Shown here in pieces: positions 53,819 to 61,850 of a DNA stretch of 64,000 nucleotides. The notes under the pieces were generated by a model that was given only the letters and a program-made list of their open reading frames with translations, ran no database searches and was not told the DNA's origin. This stretch comes from Pseudomonas wayambapalatensis (GTDB lineage Bacteria > Pseudomonadota > Gammaproteobacteria > Pseudomonadales > Pseudomonadaceae), in contig CP077096.1 in assembly GCA_014268975.2 (NCBI GenBank), positions 236,001-300,000 on the forward strand. The letters run 5' to 3'. Both the position numbers and the translations under genes were made by a program. The stretch's first letter is position 1, and each line of letters begins with the position of its first letter.

Positions 53819-54135
53819 AGCGACAGGATGGCTTCGGCCAGTACCTGGTCGCTGGCATTGCGCGCTTCAGGCACGCGGTCGCGCAGGGTGTCGAATGCGG
53901 CTTCGAGCTGGGCGCCGCGAATATCGCCATTGCTGGCGACGAAGCTGGCGGCGTCGTCGCGGGCTTCGCGCACGACTTTGGAGTCGCGGATCGAGGTGGT
54001 GGTGTCGGATGTGAAATCGATCGAGCGGCCAAAGGCGCGAACGATGATATTGCTGGTGGCCACCAGGGTTTGCGCCTGGGCCAGGTCGGCCAGCAGCAAC
54101 ATGCCGAGGGTAGCGGCGATCAGCGGTTTACGCAT
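53815..54135 (-). CDS. DUF2388 exported protein, copy 3 (adjacent to the two-domain hydrolase)
   Basis: 106 residues with a signal peptide at 1-21 (MRKPLIAATLGMLLLADLAQA). The DUF2388 pattern is present: S-D-T-T-T-S-I-R-D-S-K-V-V-R-E-A-R-D-D-A-A-S-F-V-A-S-N-G-D-I-R-G-A-Q-L-E-A-A (positions about 40-79), ending L-A-E-A-I-L-S-L. Function is not known. Its stop overlaps the start of the downstream two-domain protein, so they must be translated together. Two more paralogues lie upstream. Confidence 0.88.
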   Translation of the reverse strand: MRKPLIAATLGMLLLADLAQAQTLVATSNIIVRAFGRSIDFTSDTTTSIRDSKVVREARDDAASFVASNGDIRGAQLEAAFDTLRDRVPEARNASDQVLAEAILSL

Positions 54136-54171
54136 GGAGCATCTCCGAAAAATACAGGGAGTCAGGTGTGA

Positions 54172-54465
54172 TCATTGGACGAGAATTGCTTCCGCCAGTT
54201 CAAGGTCGCCGACGGACTGACGCGAATAGATATGACGCAGTTCCGTCAGTGCAGCTTGCAGGCGTGCGCCGCGAATCCGACCGCCAGTGGCGACGAATAC
54301 GGCCGCATCATCATGGGCCATGCCGATGATCTTGCGGTCGAACGGCGCAGTGGTCACCTGGCTGGTGACATAGCCGGTCATGACCGGAAACTGGGTCGTG
54401 ACATCCATGGCATGGGCGCTTCCCACACTGGCAATGGCGAGCAGCAAGGGCACAAGGTAACGCAT
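54172..54465 (-). CDS. DUF2388 exported protein, copy 2 (divergent in sequence)
   Basis: 97 residues from ATG 54465, with a signal peptide (residues 1-19, ending SAHA). It shares the spacing A-H-D-D-A-A-V-F-V-A-T-G-G-R-I-R-G-A-R-L-Q-A-A and the end L-A-E-A-I-L-V-Q with its two neighbours, but has lost most of the N-terminal S-D-x-T region. It is the most diverged of the three. It lies 36 bases before copy 3. Confidence 0.85.
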   Translation of the reverse strand: MRYLVPLLLAIASVGSAHAMDVTTQFPVMTGYVTSQVTTAPFDRKIIGMAHDDAAVFVATGGRIRGARLQAALTELRHIYSRQSVGDLELAEAILVQ

Positions 54466-54550
54466 GGGCTTGGACAACGCTCTGTAGACAGGATGAATGC
54501 TGTCCCGCAGGCAGCGGGGGCGCCGTAGCCTGCGGGTACGATGGCTGGCG

Positions 54551-54868
54551 TCAGAGGGCCAGGATGGCCTGTGCCAGTTGCGCGTCGCTGGCTTGCAGCG
54601 CAGGCATCTGCTGGCGGATATGGATGAAGGCGCTTTCCAGCTTCGCGCCGCGAATATCCCCTTGGCTGCCGACGAAGCTGGCAGCATCGTCACGGGCGGC
54701 CTGGACGATCTTGTCGTCGCGGAACGAAGAGGAAATGTCGGAGGTGGCGTCGGTGGACGCGGCCACTGCGCCAACCACGGCATCGGTGGTGACGACGAAG
54801 CTGGTGGCGTGGGCGGTGCCCGCCAAGGTCAGCAGCATTGCAGCGCCAAACAAGTATTTACGGGACAT
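54551..54868 (-). CDS. DUF2388 exported protein, copy 1
   Basis: 105 residues from ATG 54868, with a signal peptide (MSRKYLFGAAMLLTLAGTAHA). The conserved segment is S-S-S-F-R-D-D-K-I-V-Q-A-A-R-D-D-A-A-S-F-V-G-S-Q-G-D-I-R-G-A-K-L-E-S-A-F, ending L-A-Q-A-I-L-A-L. It is closest in sequence to copy 3. The three genes plus the two-domain hydrolase run on the minus strand over about 3 kb and look like one functional block produced by duplication. Confidence 0.88.
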   Translation of the reverse strand: MSRKYLFGAAMLLTLAGTAHATSFVVTTDAVVGAVAASTDATSDISSSFRDDKIVQAARDDAASFVGSQGDIRGAKLESAFIHIRQQMPALQASDAQLAQAILAL

Positions 54869-55105
54869 GGTAGGGCTCCTGCGGGGGTAGTTCTGGTTAT
54901 TCGGACGCTCGCACTGCTCGTCACGGCACTTGAAATGACAGGCAGCGCGTTTGACCAAGCTAACAGGCCGCTGTCGCAAGCGTACCACGCAGCTCTGTTT
55001 CCAGATGTGAAGGACGAGATCGGAACAAACTGTTATGGTTGTTTTCTGATTTTTTAAAATTGTACTGCTTGTGAGTTGAGCAGCTCAACTGCGCGCCTTT
55101 GAAAC

Positions 55106-55139
55106 AAAAAACCCGTCGCAGTTCCCTGCGACGGGTTTT
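55106..55139 (-). terminator. intrinsic terminator after the DUF1127 gene
   Basis: AAAACCCGTCGCAG (55108-55121) pairs with CTGCGACGGGTTTT (55126-55139), loop TTCC. On the minus strand T-runs follow. It ends the DUF1127 transcript 40 bases past the stop. Confidence 0.92.
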
Positions 55140-55179
55140 GAGAAATCGCGGTGCCGGCCTTGGGCCGGCAAGCCGGAGC

Positions 55180-55392
55180 TTAGCGCCAGAAAGGCTTGCT
55201 CAGCTCTTGGTAGCGCTGGGACTCGCTGATGCCGGCGTCGGCCAGCAGGCGGGCATCCAGGCGAGCCAGTTGACGGCGGCTGGCGATGCGACGCTGCCAC
55301 AGCAGCAGGGTCGACAGGGCGCGCAGAGGAGCCGAGGCTTTGGATTCAACGTTGTTTTCGAAAACCAGACCGGAACTGAGGGTACGTTCCAT
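55180..55392 (-). CDS. DUF1127 small arginine-rich protein
   Basis: 70 residues. The DUF1127 (YjiS-like) core occupies the C-terminal half: W-Q-R-R-I-A-S-R-R-Q-L-A-R-L-D-A-R-L-L-A-D-A-G-I-S-E-S-Q-R, ending ELSKPFWR. Small proteins of this type are linked to RNA interaction and phosphate or nutrient responses in alpha-proteobacteria; in pseudomonads their role is not settled. It stands alone with a strong terminator and an unusual promoter region full of ACAGT/ACTGT motifs. Confidence 0.9.
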   Translation of the reverse strand: MERTLSSGLVFENNVESKASAPLRALSTLLLWQRRIASRRQLARLDARLLADAGISESQRYQELSKPFWR

Positions 55393-55469
55393 GATGTGTC
55401 ATCCTTCCGCTTGTGGCGGGATTAGGTAGTGATTTAACTGATGCCAATGATCCTCCCCTGTCGTCCATA

Positions 55470-55665
55470 ACAGTAGATACAGTTCAACAGTATTGCGATG
55501 GGCCAGTTAACTGTTAAACGCTACTGTTGCACTCAGAATTGGCATAACTGTACTGGTCTGCACTATTTCTGTGCATTTATGCTCGATTTGAAAATATTGG
55601 CGGCATTGAAGCGCGGTTTCTAGCGGTACAGTAGTACAGTTTTTGAATATTTATCGGTTAACTGT
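55470..55665. promoter_or_regulatory. cluster of nine ACAGT/ACTGT motifs
   Basis: ACAGT begins at 55470, 55479, 55487, 55628 and 55636; ACTGT begins at 55510, 55523, 55547 and 55661. Combined forms include AGTTAACT (55505-55512), ACTGTACTGGT (55547) and TACAGTAGTACAGT (55627). Under equal base use fewer than one would be expected in 200 bases. The pattern suggests repeated binding sites of one regulator. Confidence 0.65.
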
Positions 55666-55682
55666 TTTAGCCAGGCAGACGT

Positions 55683-55741
55683 CATCGCGGGACGACCCCG
55701 CTCCCACAACTGAAATGTGGAAGCGGGGTCGTCCCGCGATG
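55683..55741. repeat. REP-like palindrome of a second subtype
   Basis: Arms of 26 bases (55683-55708 and 55716-55741) are reverse complements with one mismatch, core CGCGGGACGACCCCGC rather than GCGGGCAAGCCCGC. It lies 29 bases past the CoA-transferase stop and may end that transcript. Confidence 0.85.
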
Positions 55742-55769
55742 GGTTCAGAGGAGCAATGCAGTTGGCGGA

Positions 55770-57263
55770 TCAGCCGGCCAGCATCCGCCCGCTTTCTTCC
55801 AGGTTCTCGTGCCAGCTCAACGCTTCGCGCAGGATATGCGGAGTGTGCCCGCCTCTCTGGCAGGCGCGGTCGAAGTAGTCGTTGAGGGCCGCGCGGTAGT
55901 CCGGGTGCACGCAGTTGTCGATGATCGCCCGGGCACGTTCGCGTGGTGCCAGGCCGCGCAGGTCGGCCAGGCCCTGCTCGGTGACCAGGATGTCCACGTC
56001 ATGCTCGGTGTGATCGACGTGGCTGACCATCGGCACCACGCTGGAAATCGCGCCGCCCTTGGCCATCGACTTGGTGACGAATACCGCCAGATGAGCGTTG
56101 CGGGCGAAGTCGCCGGAACCGCCGATGCCGTTCATCATCCGGGTGCCGCACACGTGGGTGGAGTTGACGTTGCCATAAATGTCGAACTCCAGAGCGGTGT
56201 TGATCCCGATGATGCCCAGGCGGCGCACCACTTCGGGGTGGTTGGAGATCTCCTGCGGACGCAGCACAAGCTTGTCCTTGTAGCGCTCCAGGTTGCCGAA
56301 CACCTCAGCGTTGCGGCGGGTCGAGAGGGTGATCGAGCTGCCCGAGGCAAAGCTCAGCTTGCCGGCATCCATGAGGTCGAAGGCCGAATCCTGCAGCACT
56401 TCGGAGTACATGGTCAGGTCTTCGAACGGCGAGTCGATCAAGCCGCTCAGCACGGCATTGGCGATGGTGCCGACACCGGCCTGGAGAGGGCCGAGCTTGT
56501 TGGTCATGCGCCCTTCATCCACTTCTTTCCTGAAGAAGTTGATGAGGTGGTCGGCGATGGCCTGGGTTTCGTGATCCGCTGGCAGTACAGTGGACGGCGA
56601 GTCGGGCTGGTCGCTGATGACGATGCCGACGATCTTGGCCGGATCAATCGGGATCGCGGTGCTGCCGATGCGGTCATCGACCTTCACCAGCGGGATCGGC
56701 GTGCGGGTCGGGCGATAGGTCGGGATATAGATGTCGTGCAGCCCTTCGAGGTTGGGGTTGTGCGACAGGTTGATCTCGACGATGACCTGCTTGGCGAAGA
56801 TCGCGAAGCTGGCCGAGTTGCCCACCGAGGTGGTTGGCACGATGTGGCCCTGTTCTGTGATCGCGACCGCTTCGATGACTGCGATGTCCGGCAAGGTCAG
56901 CTGCTTGTTGCGCAATTGCTCGACGGTTTCCGACAGGTGCTGGTCGATGAACATCACCTGCCCGTCATTGATGGCCTTGCGCAGGGTATTGTCCACCTGG
57001 AAGGGCATGCGCCGGGCAAGTACACCGGCCTCGGTCAGTTGCTTGTCCAGGTCGTTGCCCAGGCTGGCGCCGGTCATCAGGCTGATCTTCAGTGGCGACT
57101 GCTTGGCACGTTCGGCCAGGGCGTGTGGCACTGCCTTGGCTTCGCCGGCGCGGGTGAAGCCGCTCATGCCGACGGTCATGCCGTCCTTGATCAGGCCAGC
57201 GGCATCGGCCGCACTCATTACCTTGCTATGCAGGGAGGACAAGCGGATACGATCACGGTACAT
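55770..57263 (-). CDS. acetyl-CoA hydrolase/transferase family protein, probable succinyl-CoA:acetate or propionate CoA-transferase
   Basis: 497 residues, class I CoA-transferase. The catalytic glutamate region INTALEFDIYGNVNSTHVCGTRMMNGIGGSGDF and the upstream GVGTIANAVLSGLIDSPFEDL are typical of AarC/ScpC-type enzymes. GMTVGMSGFTRAGEAKAVP is the N-terminal CoA-binding part. It moves CoA between succinyl-CoA and acetate or propionate in the cytoplasm. The gene stands alone: a REP palindrome follows it and no partner gene is close. The exact acid preference cannot be judged. Confidence 0.92.
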   Translation of the reverse strand: MYRDRIRLSSLHSKVMSAADAAGLIKDGMTVGMSGFTRAGEAKAVPHALAERAKQSPLKISLMTGASLGNDLDKQLTEAGVLARRMPFQVDNTLRKAINDGQVMFIDQHLSETVEQLRNKQLTLPDIAVIEAVAITEQGHIVPTTSVGNSASFAIFAKQVIVEINLSHNPNLEGLHDIYIPTYRPTRTPIPLVKVDDRIGSTAIPIDPAKIVGIVISDQPDSPSTVLPADHETQAIADHLINFFRKEVDEGRMTNKLGPLQAGVGTIANAVLSGLIDSPFEDLTMYSEVLQDSAFDLMDAGKLSFASGSSITLSTRRNAEVFGNLERYKDKLVLRPQEISNHPEVVRRLGIIGINTALEFDIYGNVNSTHVCGTRMMNGIGGSGDFARNAHLAVFVTKSMAKGGAISSVVPMVSHVDHTEHDVDILVTEQGLADLRGLAPRERARAIIDNCVHPDYRAALNDYFDRACQRGGHTPHILREALSWHENLEESGRMLAG

Positions 57264-57390
57264 GGATTGTTATCTCGGGCTACTTGGGCTACTGCAGCGC
57301 AGTCTAGAGATTTCGCCCGATGCCGTCCCGCGACCATGGTCGTATGAGAAGCCTGGAAATAGAGCCGTTGATCTGGATCAGCAAAACGAC

Positions 57391-57421
57391 AAGGCCCCAG
57401 GAAAAATCTTCCCGGGGCCTT
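57391..57421 (-). terminator. terminator after pntB
   Basis: AAGGCCCCAGG (57391-57401) pairs with CCCGGGGCCTT (57411-57421) with one mismatch. It lies about 33 bases past the pntB stop on the minus strand. Confidence 0.8.
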
Positions 57422-57453
57422 CTATAAGAGCGGCTGTTCAGTTCGGAAAAGGA

Positions 57454-58905
57454 CTACTCCACCGCCTTGACCATGTCCTCGATGACTTTCTTGGCGTCAC
57501 CGAACACCATCATGGTCTTGTCCAGGTAGAACAGTTCATTGTCCAGGCCCGCATAACCGCTGGCCATGGAGCGCTTGTTGACGATGATGGTCTTGGCCTT
57601 GAAGGCTTCGAGGATCGGCATGCCGGCAATCGGCGACTTGGGATCGTTCTTCGCTGCCGGGTTGACCACATCGTTGGCGCCCAGCACCAGCACCACGTCG
57701 GCCTGACCGAACTCGGCGTTGATGTCCTCCATCTCGAACACCTGATCGTACGGAACCTCGGCCTCGGCCAGCAGTACGTTCATGTGCCCGGGCATGCGCC
57801 CCGCCACCGGGTGAATCGCATATTTAACGGTGACGCCGTTATGGGTCAGCTTCTCGGTCAGTTCTTTCAGGGCGTGCTGGGCGCGGGCCACTGCAAGGCC
57901 GTAGCCGGGAACGATGATCACGCTGTCGGCGTTGCTCAGCAGGAAGGTTGCATCGTCGGCCGAGCCGGATTTCACCGGGCGCTGCTCCTTCGCGCCAGCC
58001 GCCGCGCCGCTATCGGTGTCGCCACCGAAACCACCGAGGATGACATTGAAGAACGAGCGGTTCATCGCCTTGCACATGATGTACGAGAGGATTGCGCCGC
58101 TGGAACCGACCAGGGAGCCGGCGATGATCAGCATCGAGTTGTTCAGCGAGAAGCCGATGCCTGCCGCCGCCCAGCCCGAGTAGCTGTTGAGCATCGACAC
58201 CACTACCGGCATGTCGGCGCCGCCGATCGGGATGATGATCAGCACACCCATGACGAAGGCTAGGACCAGCATCAGGGTGAAGGCGCTGTAGTGCCCGGTG
58301 AAGGTGAACAGCAAGCCCAGGGCGAGGGTGGTGATGCCAAGGATCAGGTTCAGCTTGTGCTGGCCGGCGAACTGTACGGGTGCGCCCTGGAACAGGCGAA
58401 ACTTGTACTTGCCCGACAGCTTGCCGAAGGCGATCACGGAGCCGGAGAAGGTGATCGCGCCAATGGCTGCGCCGAGGAACAGCTCCAGGCGATTGCCGGT
58501 GGGGATCGGGTCGCTGATGCTGGCGACGATGCCCAGCGATTGCGGCTCGAGCACCGCGGCGATGGCGATGAACACCGCGGCCAGGCCGATCATGCTGTGC
58601 ATGAAGGCGACCAGCTCTGGCATCTTGGTCATCTCGACGCGCTTGGCCATGATCGACCCGGCGCTGCCGCCGATCAGCAGGCCGACGAGCACATAGCCGA
58701 TACCCGCGGTGGCGCCGCCGCTACCGACCGAGAGTGCGGCGAGCTTATAGATGAGGCCGATGGTGGTGAGCATGGCGATGCCCATGCCGATCATGCCGAA
58801 CAGGTTGCCGCGCCGTGACGTGGTCGGGTGCGACAGGCCTTTGAGGGCCTGGATGAAGCAGACCGAGGCGACCAGGTAAAGAAGGGTGACCAGATTCATG
58901 CTCAT
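57454..58905 (-). CDS. pntB: NAD(P) transhydrogenase subunit beta
   Basis: 483 residues. About nine membrane helices cover residues 1-280 (for example GNLFGMIGMGIAMLTTIGLIYK and GMPVVVSMLNSYSGWAAAGIGFSL); the C-terminal 180 residues form the NADP-binding domain dIII with VIIVPGYGLAVARAQHAL, YAIHPVAGRMPGHMNVLLAEAEVPYD and NDVVNPAAK. It couples proton flow to hydride transfer from NADH to NADP+. It starts 2 bases after the pntAB stop. ATG 58899 is another possible start. Confidence 0.97.
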   Translation of the reverse strand: MSMNLVTLLYLVASVCFIQALKGLSHPTTSRRGNLFGMIGMGIAMLTTIGLIYKLAALSVGSGGATAGIGYVLVGLLIGGSAGSIMAKRVEMTKMPELVAFMHSMIGLAAVFIAIAAVLEPQSLGIVASISDPIPTGNRLELFLGAAIGAITFSGSVIAFGKLSGKYKFRLFQGAPVQFAGQHKLNLILGITTLALGLLFTFTGHYSAFTLMLVLAFVMGVLIIIPIGGADMPVVVSMLNSYSGWAAAGIGFSLNNSMLIIAGSLVGSSGAILSYIMCKAMNRSFFNVILGGFGGDTDSGAAAGAKEQRPVKSGSADDATFLLSNADSVIIVPGYGLAVARAQHALKELTEKLTHNGVTVKYAIHPVAGRMPGHMNVLLAEAEVPYDQVFEMEDINAEFGQADVVLVLGANDVVNPAAKNDPKSPIAGMPILEAFKAKTIIVNKRSMASGYAGLDNELFYLDKTMMVFGDAKKVIEDMVKAVE

Positions 58906-58907
58906 GC

Positions 58908-59222
58908 TTACTTCTGCCCCTCGTTCTTGGTTTTCTTCTTGAACATTTCCAGCATGCGGCGGGTGACCAGGAAGCCACCGAACACATTGACCGCGGCCAG
59001 GGCCACTGCGAGGGTGCCCATCAGCTTGCCGGCCGGGGTCACGGTCAGCGCTGCGGCGAGCATCGCGCCGACGATGACGATCGCGGAAATCGCGTTGGTC
59101 ACCGCCATCAGCGGGGTGTGCAGCGCCGGGGTGACGTTCCAGACCACGTGATAGCCAACGTAGATGGCCAGCACGAAGATGATCAGGTTGTAGATTCCGT
59201 GGGAAATCAGCATGTCTTCCAT
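58908..59222 (-). CDS. pntAB: NAD(P) transhydrogenase subunit alpha part 2
   Basis: 104 residues from ATG 59222 (MEDMLISHGIYNLIIFVLAIYVGYHVVWNVTPALHTPLMAVTNAISAIVIVGAM in segments). Three membrane helices form the part of domain dII that is fused to the dI domain in E. coli PntA. Here it is a separate gene, as in several alpha- and gamma-proteobacteria. It lies 11 bases after pntAA and 2 before pntB. Confidence 0.96.
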   Translation of the reverse strand: MEDMLISHGIYNLIIFVLAIYVGYHVVWNVTPALHTPLMAVTNAISAIVIVGAMLAAALTVTPAGKLMGTLAVALAAVNVFGGFLVTRRMLEMFKKKTKNEGQK

Positions 59223-59233
59223 TGTCGTGCTCC

Positions 59234-60355
59234 TCAGCCGTTCTTGCGCACGACCTGGCCGTCGCGGCACATCAGGCACGCGGCGACGATGTCGTCTTCC
59301 AGGTTGATCACCAGAGCGCCGTCCTTGTCGAACAGCAGCTTCATGAAGTCCAGCAGGTTGCGTGCGTACAGCGCCGAGGCGTCGGCAGCCAGCTGGGCAG
59401 GCAGGTTGGTCGGGCCGACGATGGTCACGCCGTGCGCCATCACGACCTGATCGGCGACCGTGAGCGGGCAGTTGCCACCCTGGGCTGCGGCGAGGTCGAT
59501 GACCACCGAGCCCGGTTTCATCTGCGCCACGGTCTCGGCGCTGAGCAGCGTCGGGGCCTTGCGGCCGGGGATCAGTGCGGTGGTGATGACGATGTCGGCC
59601 TGCTTCGCGCGTTCGTGCACCGCCTGGGCCTGGCGTTGCATCCAGCTGGCCGGCATCGGGCGGGCGTAACCGCCTACGCCTTCGGCGCACTCGCGTTCTT
59701 CGTCGGTCTCATAGGGGACGTCGATGAACTTGGCGCCGAGCGATTCGATCTGTTCCTTCACCGCTGGCCGTACGTCGGACGCTTCGATCACTGCTCCGAG
59801 ACGCTTGGCCGTGGCGATGGCCTGCAGGCCGGCCACACCGGCACCGAGAATCAGCACGCGCGCGGCTTTCACGGTGCCCGCAGCGGTCATCAGCATGGGC
59901 ATGAAGCGTGGATAGTGGTGCGCCGCAAGCAGCACGGCCTTGTAGCCGGCGATGTTGGCCTGCGATGACAAAACGTCCAGGCTTTGCGCGCGCGAGGTGC
60001 GCGGAGCGGCTTCAAGGGCGAAGGCGGTGATGCCGTGTTCGGCCATCCTTGCGATGAGCTCGCTGTTGAAAGGGTTGAGCATGCCCACCAGGATACTGCC
60101 GGGATTGATCCGGGCCAGTTCCTGGTCGCTGGGCGCCACTACCTTGAGCACCAACTGCGCGCCCAAGGCATCGCCAGCGTCACCCAAGGAAGCGCCCGCG
60201 GCCTCATAGGCGCTGTCCGGGATGCTGGCTTTGAGCCCGGCGCCCCGTTCGACAGTGACCTGATGGCCCTGGCCGACCAGTTTCTTGATGGTTTCCGGGG
60301 TCGCGGCGACCCTCGCCTCACCCGTCTGCGTCTCTAGAGGAACACCAATTTGCAC
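59234..60355 (-). CDS. pntAA: NAD(P) transhydrogenase subunit alpha part 1
   Basis: 373 residues from GTG 60355, chosen because AGGAG stands 8 bases upstream; longer frames lack a ribosome site. It is the soluble NAD-binding domain dI. Features are VQIGVPLETQTGEARVAATPE, RVLILGAGVAGLQAIATAKRLGA (NAD-binding Rossmann loop) and PGSVVIDLAAAQGGNCPLT. The mobile RPM-like loop (GYARPMPASW) is intact. It heads pntAA-pntAB-pntB. Confidence 0.96.
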   Translation of the reverse strand: MQIGVPLETQTGEARVAATPETIKKLVGQGHQVTVERGAGLKASIPDSAYEAAGASLGDAGDALGAQLVLKVVAPSDQELARINPGSILVGMLNPFNSELIARMAEHGITAFALEAAPRTSRAQSLDVLSSQANIAGYKAVLLAAHHYPRFMPMLMTAAGTVKAARVLILGAGVAGLQAIATAKRLGAVIEASDVRPAVKEQIESLGAKFIDVPYETDEERECAEGVGGYARPMPASWMQRQAQAVHERAKQADIVITTALIPGRKAPTLLSAETVAQMKPGSVVIDLAAAQGGNCPLTVADQVVMAHGVTIVGPTNLPAQLAADASALYARNLLDFMKLLFDKDGALVINLEDDIVAACLMCRDGQVVRKNG

Positions 60356-60786
60356 GACTTTGTCTCCTGCGGTGACCTTGTCATTGTTGATTCCAGCGCA
60401 CTTCGGGTGGTGCGGCTGGAGCGGCCTTTGAGCATGCATACCGCCGGTTCCGGGGCGGGCGAGGCATTTTGCAGATGAACCGAAGGTGCTTCAACCAGTT
60501 CTGGAGCGAAACGAAGTTAAAACTACAAGTCACCCTGTGACCACTTGTCGCAACCATCCGCCTTCAGGCTGTCAAGGACGCGCTATTGGGAGCTTAGGAG
60601 AAAAAAACGAAATTTTTTGGCGGTTTTCGTTAGTAGTTTGCTGGATGTCGTAAAAACAGCGGCAAACCCCCGCGGTTATTAGGGTTGATTCGGTTTTTCC
60701 CGCTTATGGAACAGTTTATGAATTTGCGACAAATCCATATATCTGTAGGTGTTTAAAATAATTGACTACGAAGTCAGCTTTCAGTC
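60356..60786. other. AT-rich intergenic region between gcdR and pntAA
   Basis: 431 bases with no convincing gene. It contains the promoter of pntAA, a terminator for gcdR at 60601-60631, and AT-rich sequence from 60590 to 60780 (GTTTAAAATAATTGA and similar). No repeat family was recognised. Confidence 0.6.
60601..60631 (-). terminator. terminator, probably for gcdR
   Basis: On the minus strand AACGAAA and TTTCGTT pair and are followed by a seven-T run (60601-60607). It lies about 155 bases past the gcdR stop, an unusually long 3' region, so the assignment is tentative. Confidence 0.6.
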
Positions 60787-61686
60787 TCATGCACCTGCTG
60801 CGTAGTCGCGGGCCTGGATCACCAGCCAGTCGCGAAAGGCGCGCAGCGAAGCTGACTCCACCTTGCGCTCGGGAATCATCAGATAGTAGGCCTTGTCGCT
60901 CGACAGGGCATGCTTGTTTGCGACCACCAGCCGGCCTTCCGCCAGCTCGCGCTGGATCAGGAACGGCGGGATCAACGCGATGCCCATTTCGTGCATGGCC
61001 GCCTGCCCCAGCATGGAAAACAGCTCGTAGCGCGGGCCGTTCATGTCGCGCTCCACACTCATGCCCAGGCTGTCGAACCACTGCCGCCAGGCATAGGGGC
61101 GGGTGGTCTGCTGCAGCAATGGCAGCTCGGCTATGGAGTCGGCGTCGAGCGTGTCTCTCCCGTTGAGCCATTGCGGGCTGCATACCGGCATCGGGTTTTC
61201 ACCCATCAGGCGGTGTGACTGGGTGCCAGACCAGTCGGCGTCGCCGAAGTAGATGGCGGCGTCGAAGGCGGTGTCGGCGAACAGGAACGGCCGCGTGCGG
61301 TTGGTCAGGTTGACCGTTACCTCCGGATGGCGTTGCTGGAAGTCCTTCAGGCGGGGGAGCAGCCACTGGGTGCCGAAGGTCGGCACTACGGCCAGTTCGA
61401 TGACGTTGGCGCCCTGCTGGCGCATCACCGACAGGGTATCCCGCTCCACCGCATCCAATTGCGCCGAGACCTGGCGGCTATACGACAGGCCGGCCTCGGT
61501 CAGCTTCACGCCCCGGCGCGAGCGTCGGAAAAGCTCCACATTGAGAAAGCCCTCGAGGCCACCGATTTGCCGACAGACGGCACCTTGGGTCAGCGCCAGT
61601 TCCTGAGCGGCCTTGGTAAAGCTCTCGTGGCGGGCCGCCGCCTCGAAGCAGACCAGTGCCGTGGTGCTGGGGATCTTGCGCCGCAT
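60787..61686 (-). CDS. LysR family regulator GcdR-like (glutarate locus)
   Basis: 299 residues from ATG 61686, with GAGG nine bases upstream. The GcvA-type helix-turn-helix is FTKAAQELALTQGAVCRQIGGLEGFLNVELFRRSRRGVKLTEAG, followed by the effector domain. In other pseudomonads the gene divergent from gcdH codes a LysR protein that activates glutaryl-CoA dehydrogenase. The intergenic region holds a perfect dyad that could be its operator. It is the best candidate activator of gcdH-gcdG. Confidence 0.92.
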   Translation of the reverse strand: MRRKIPSTTALVCFEAAARHESFTKAAQELALTQGAVCRQIGGLEGFLNVELFRRSRRGVKLTEAGLSYSRQVSAQLDAVERDTLSVMRQQGANVIELAVVPTFGTQWLLPRLKDFQQRHPEVTVNLTNRTRPFLFADTAFDAAIYFGDADWSGTQSHRLMGENPMPVCSPQWLNGRDTLDADSIAELPLLQQTTRPYAWRQWFDSLGMSVERDMNGPRYELFSMLGQAAMHEMGIALIPPFLIQRELAEGRLVVANKHALSSDKAYYLMIPERKVESASLRAFRDWLVIQARDYAAGA

Positions 61687-61697
61687 GTACGTCATCC

Positions 61698-61734
61698 TCA
61701 CTTATAAGGGGCTTGAAATAGGTATTTCACTTAT
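61698..61734. promoter_or_regulatory. candidate GcdR operator: dyad TGAAATA-GG-TATTTCA and CTTAT repeats
   Basis: A perfect 7-base inverted repeat with a 2-base gap covers 61714-61729. It is flanked by two direct copies of TCACTTAT (61698 and 61727), and CTTATAAG at 61701 is itself a palindrome. The site is just upstream of the regulator and 117 bases before gcdH. Confidence 0.55.
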
Positions 61735-61850
61735 TACGGAGTGAGAAAATAGCACTAATGGGTGCGCAATCCTCGTTTGTCCGTTGACAGGTTCCGGCCT
61801 AGGATCAAGGCAACAAGAATTTCGTCGCACACCTTTCGAGGACTCTGCCC

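Larger units (their letters stand above)
55393..55769. other. AT-rich intergenic region upstream of the DUF1127 gene
   Basis: About 377 bases with no convincing gene. It contains a dense cluster of ACAGT/ACTGT motifs (55470-55665) and an inverted REP-like pair (55683-55741). Its low GC contrasts with the neighbours. Confidence 0.7.

Noticed and set aside
60650..60780. Small unannotated gene in the AT-rich stretch before gcdR
   Set aside because: Frames are short, lack ribosome sites and have no recognisable peptide pattern.
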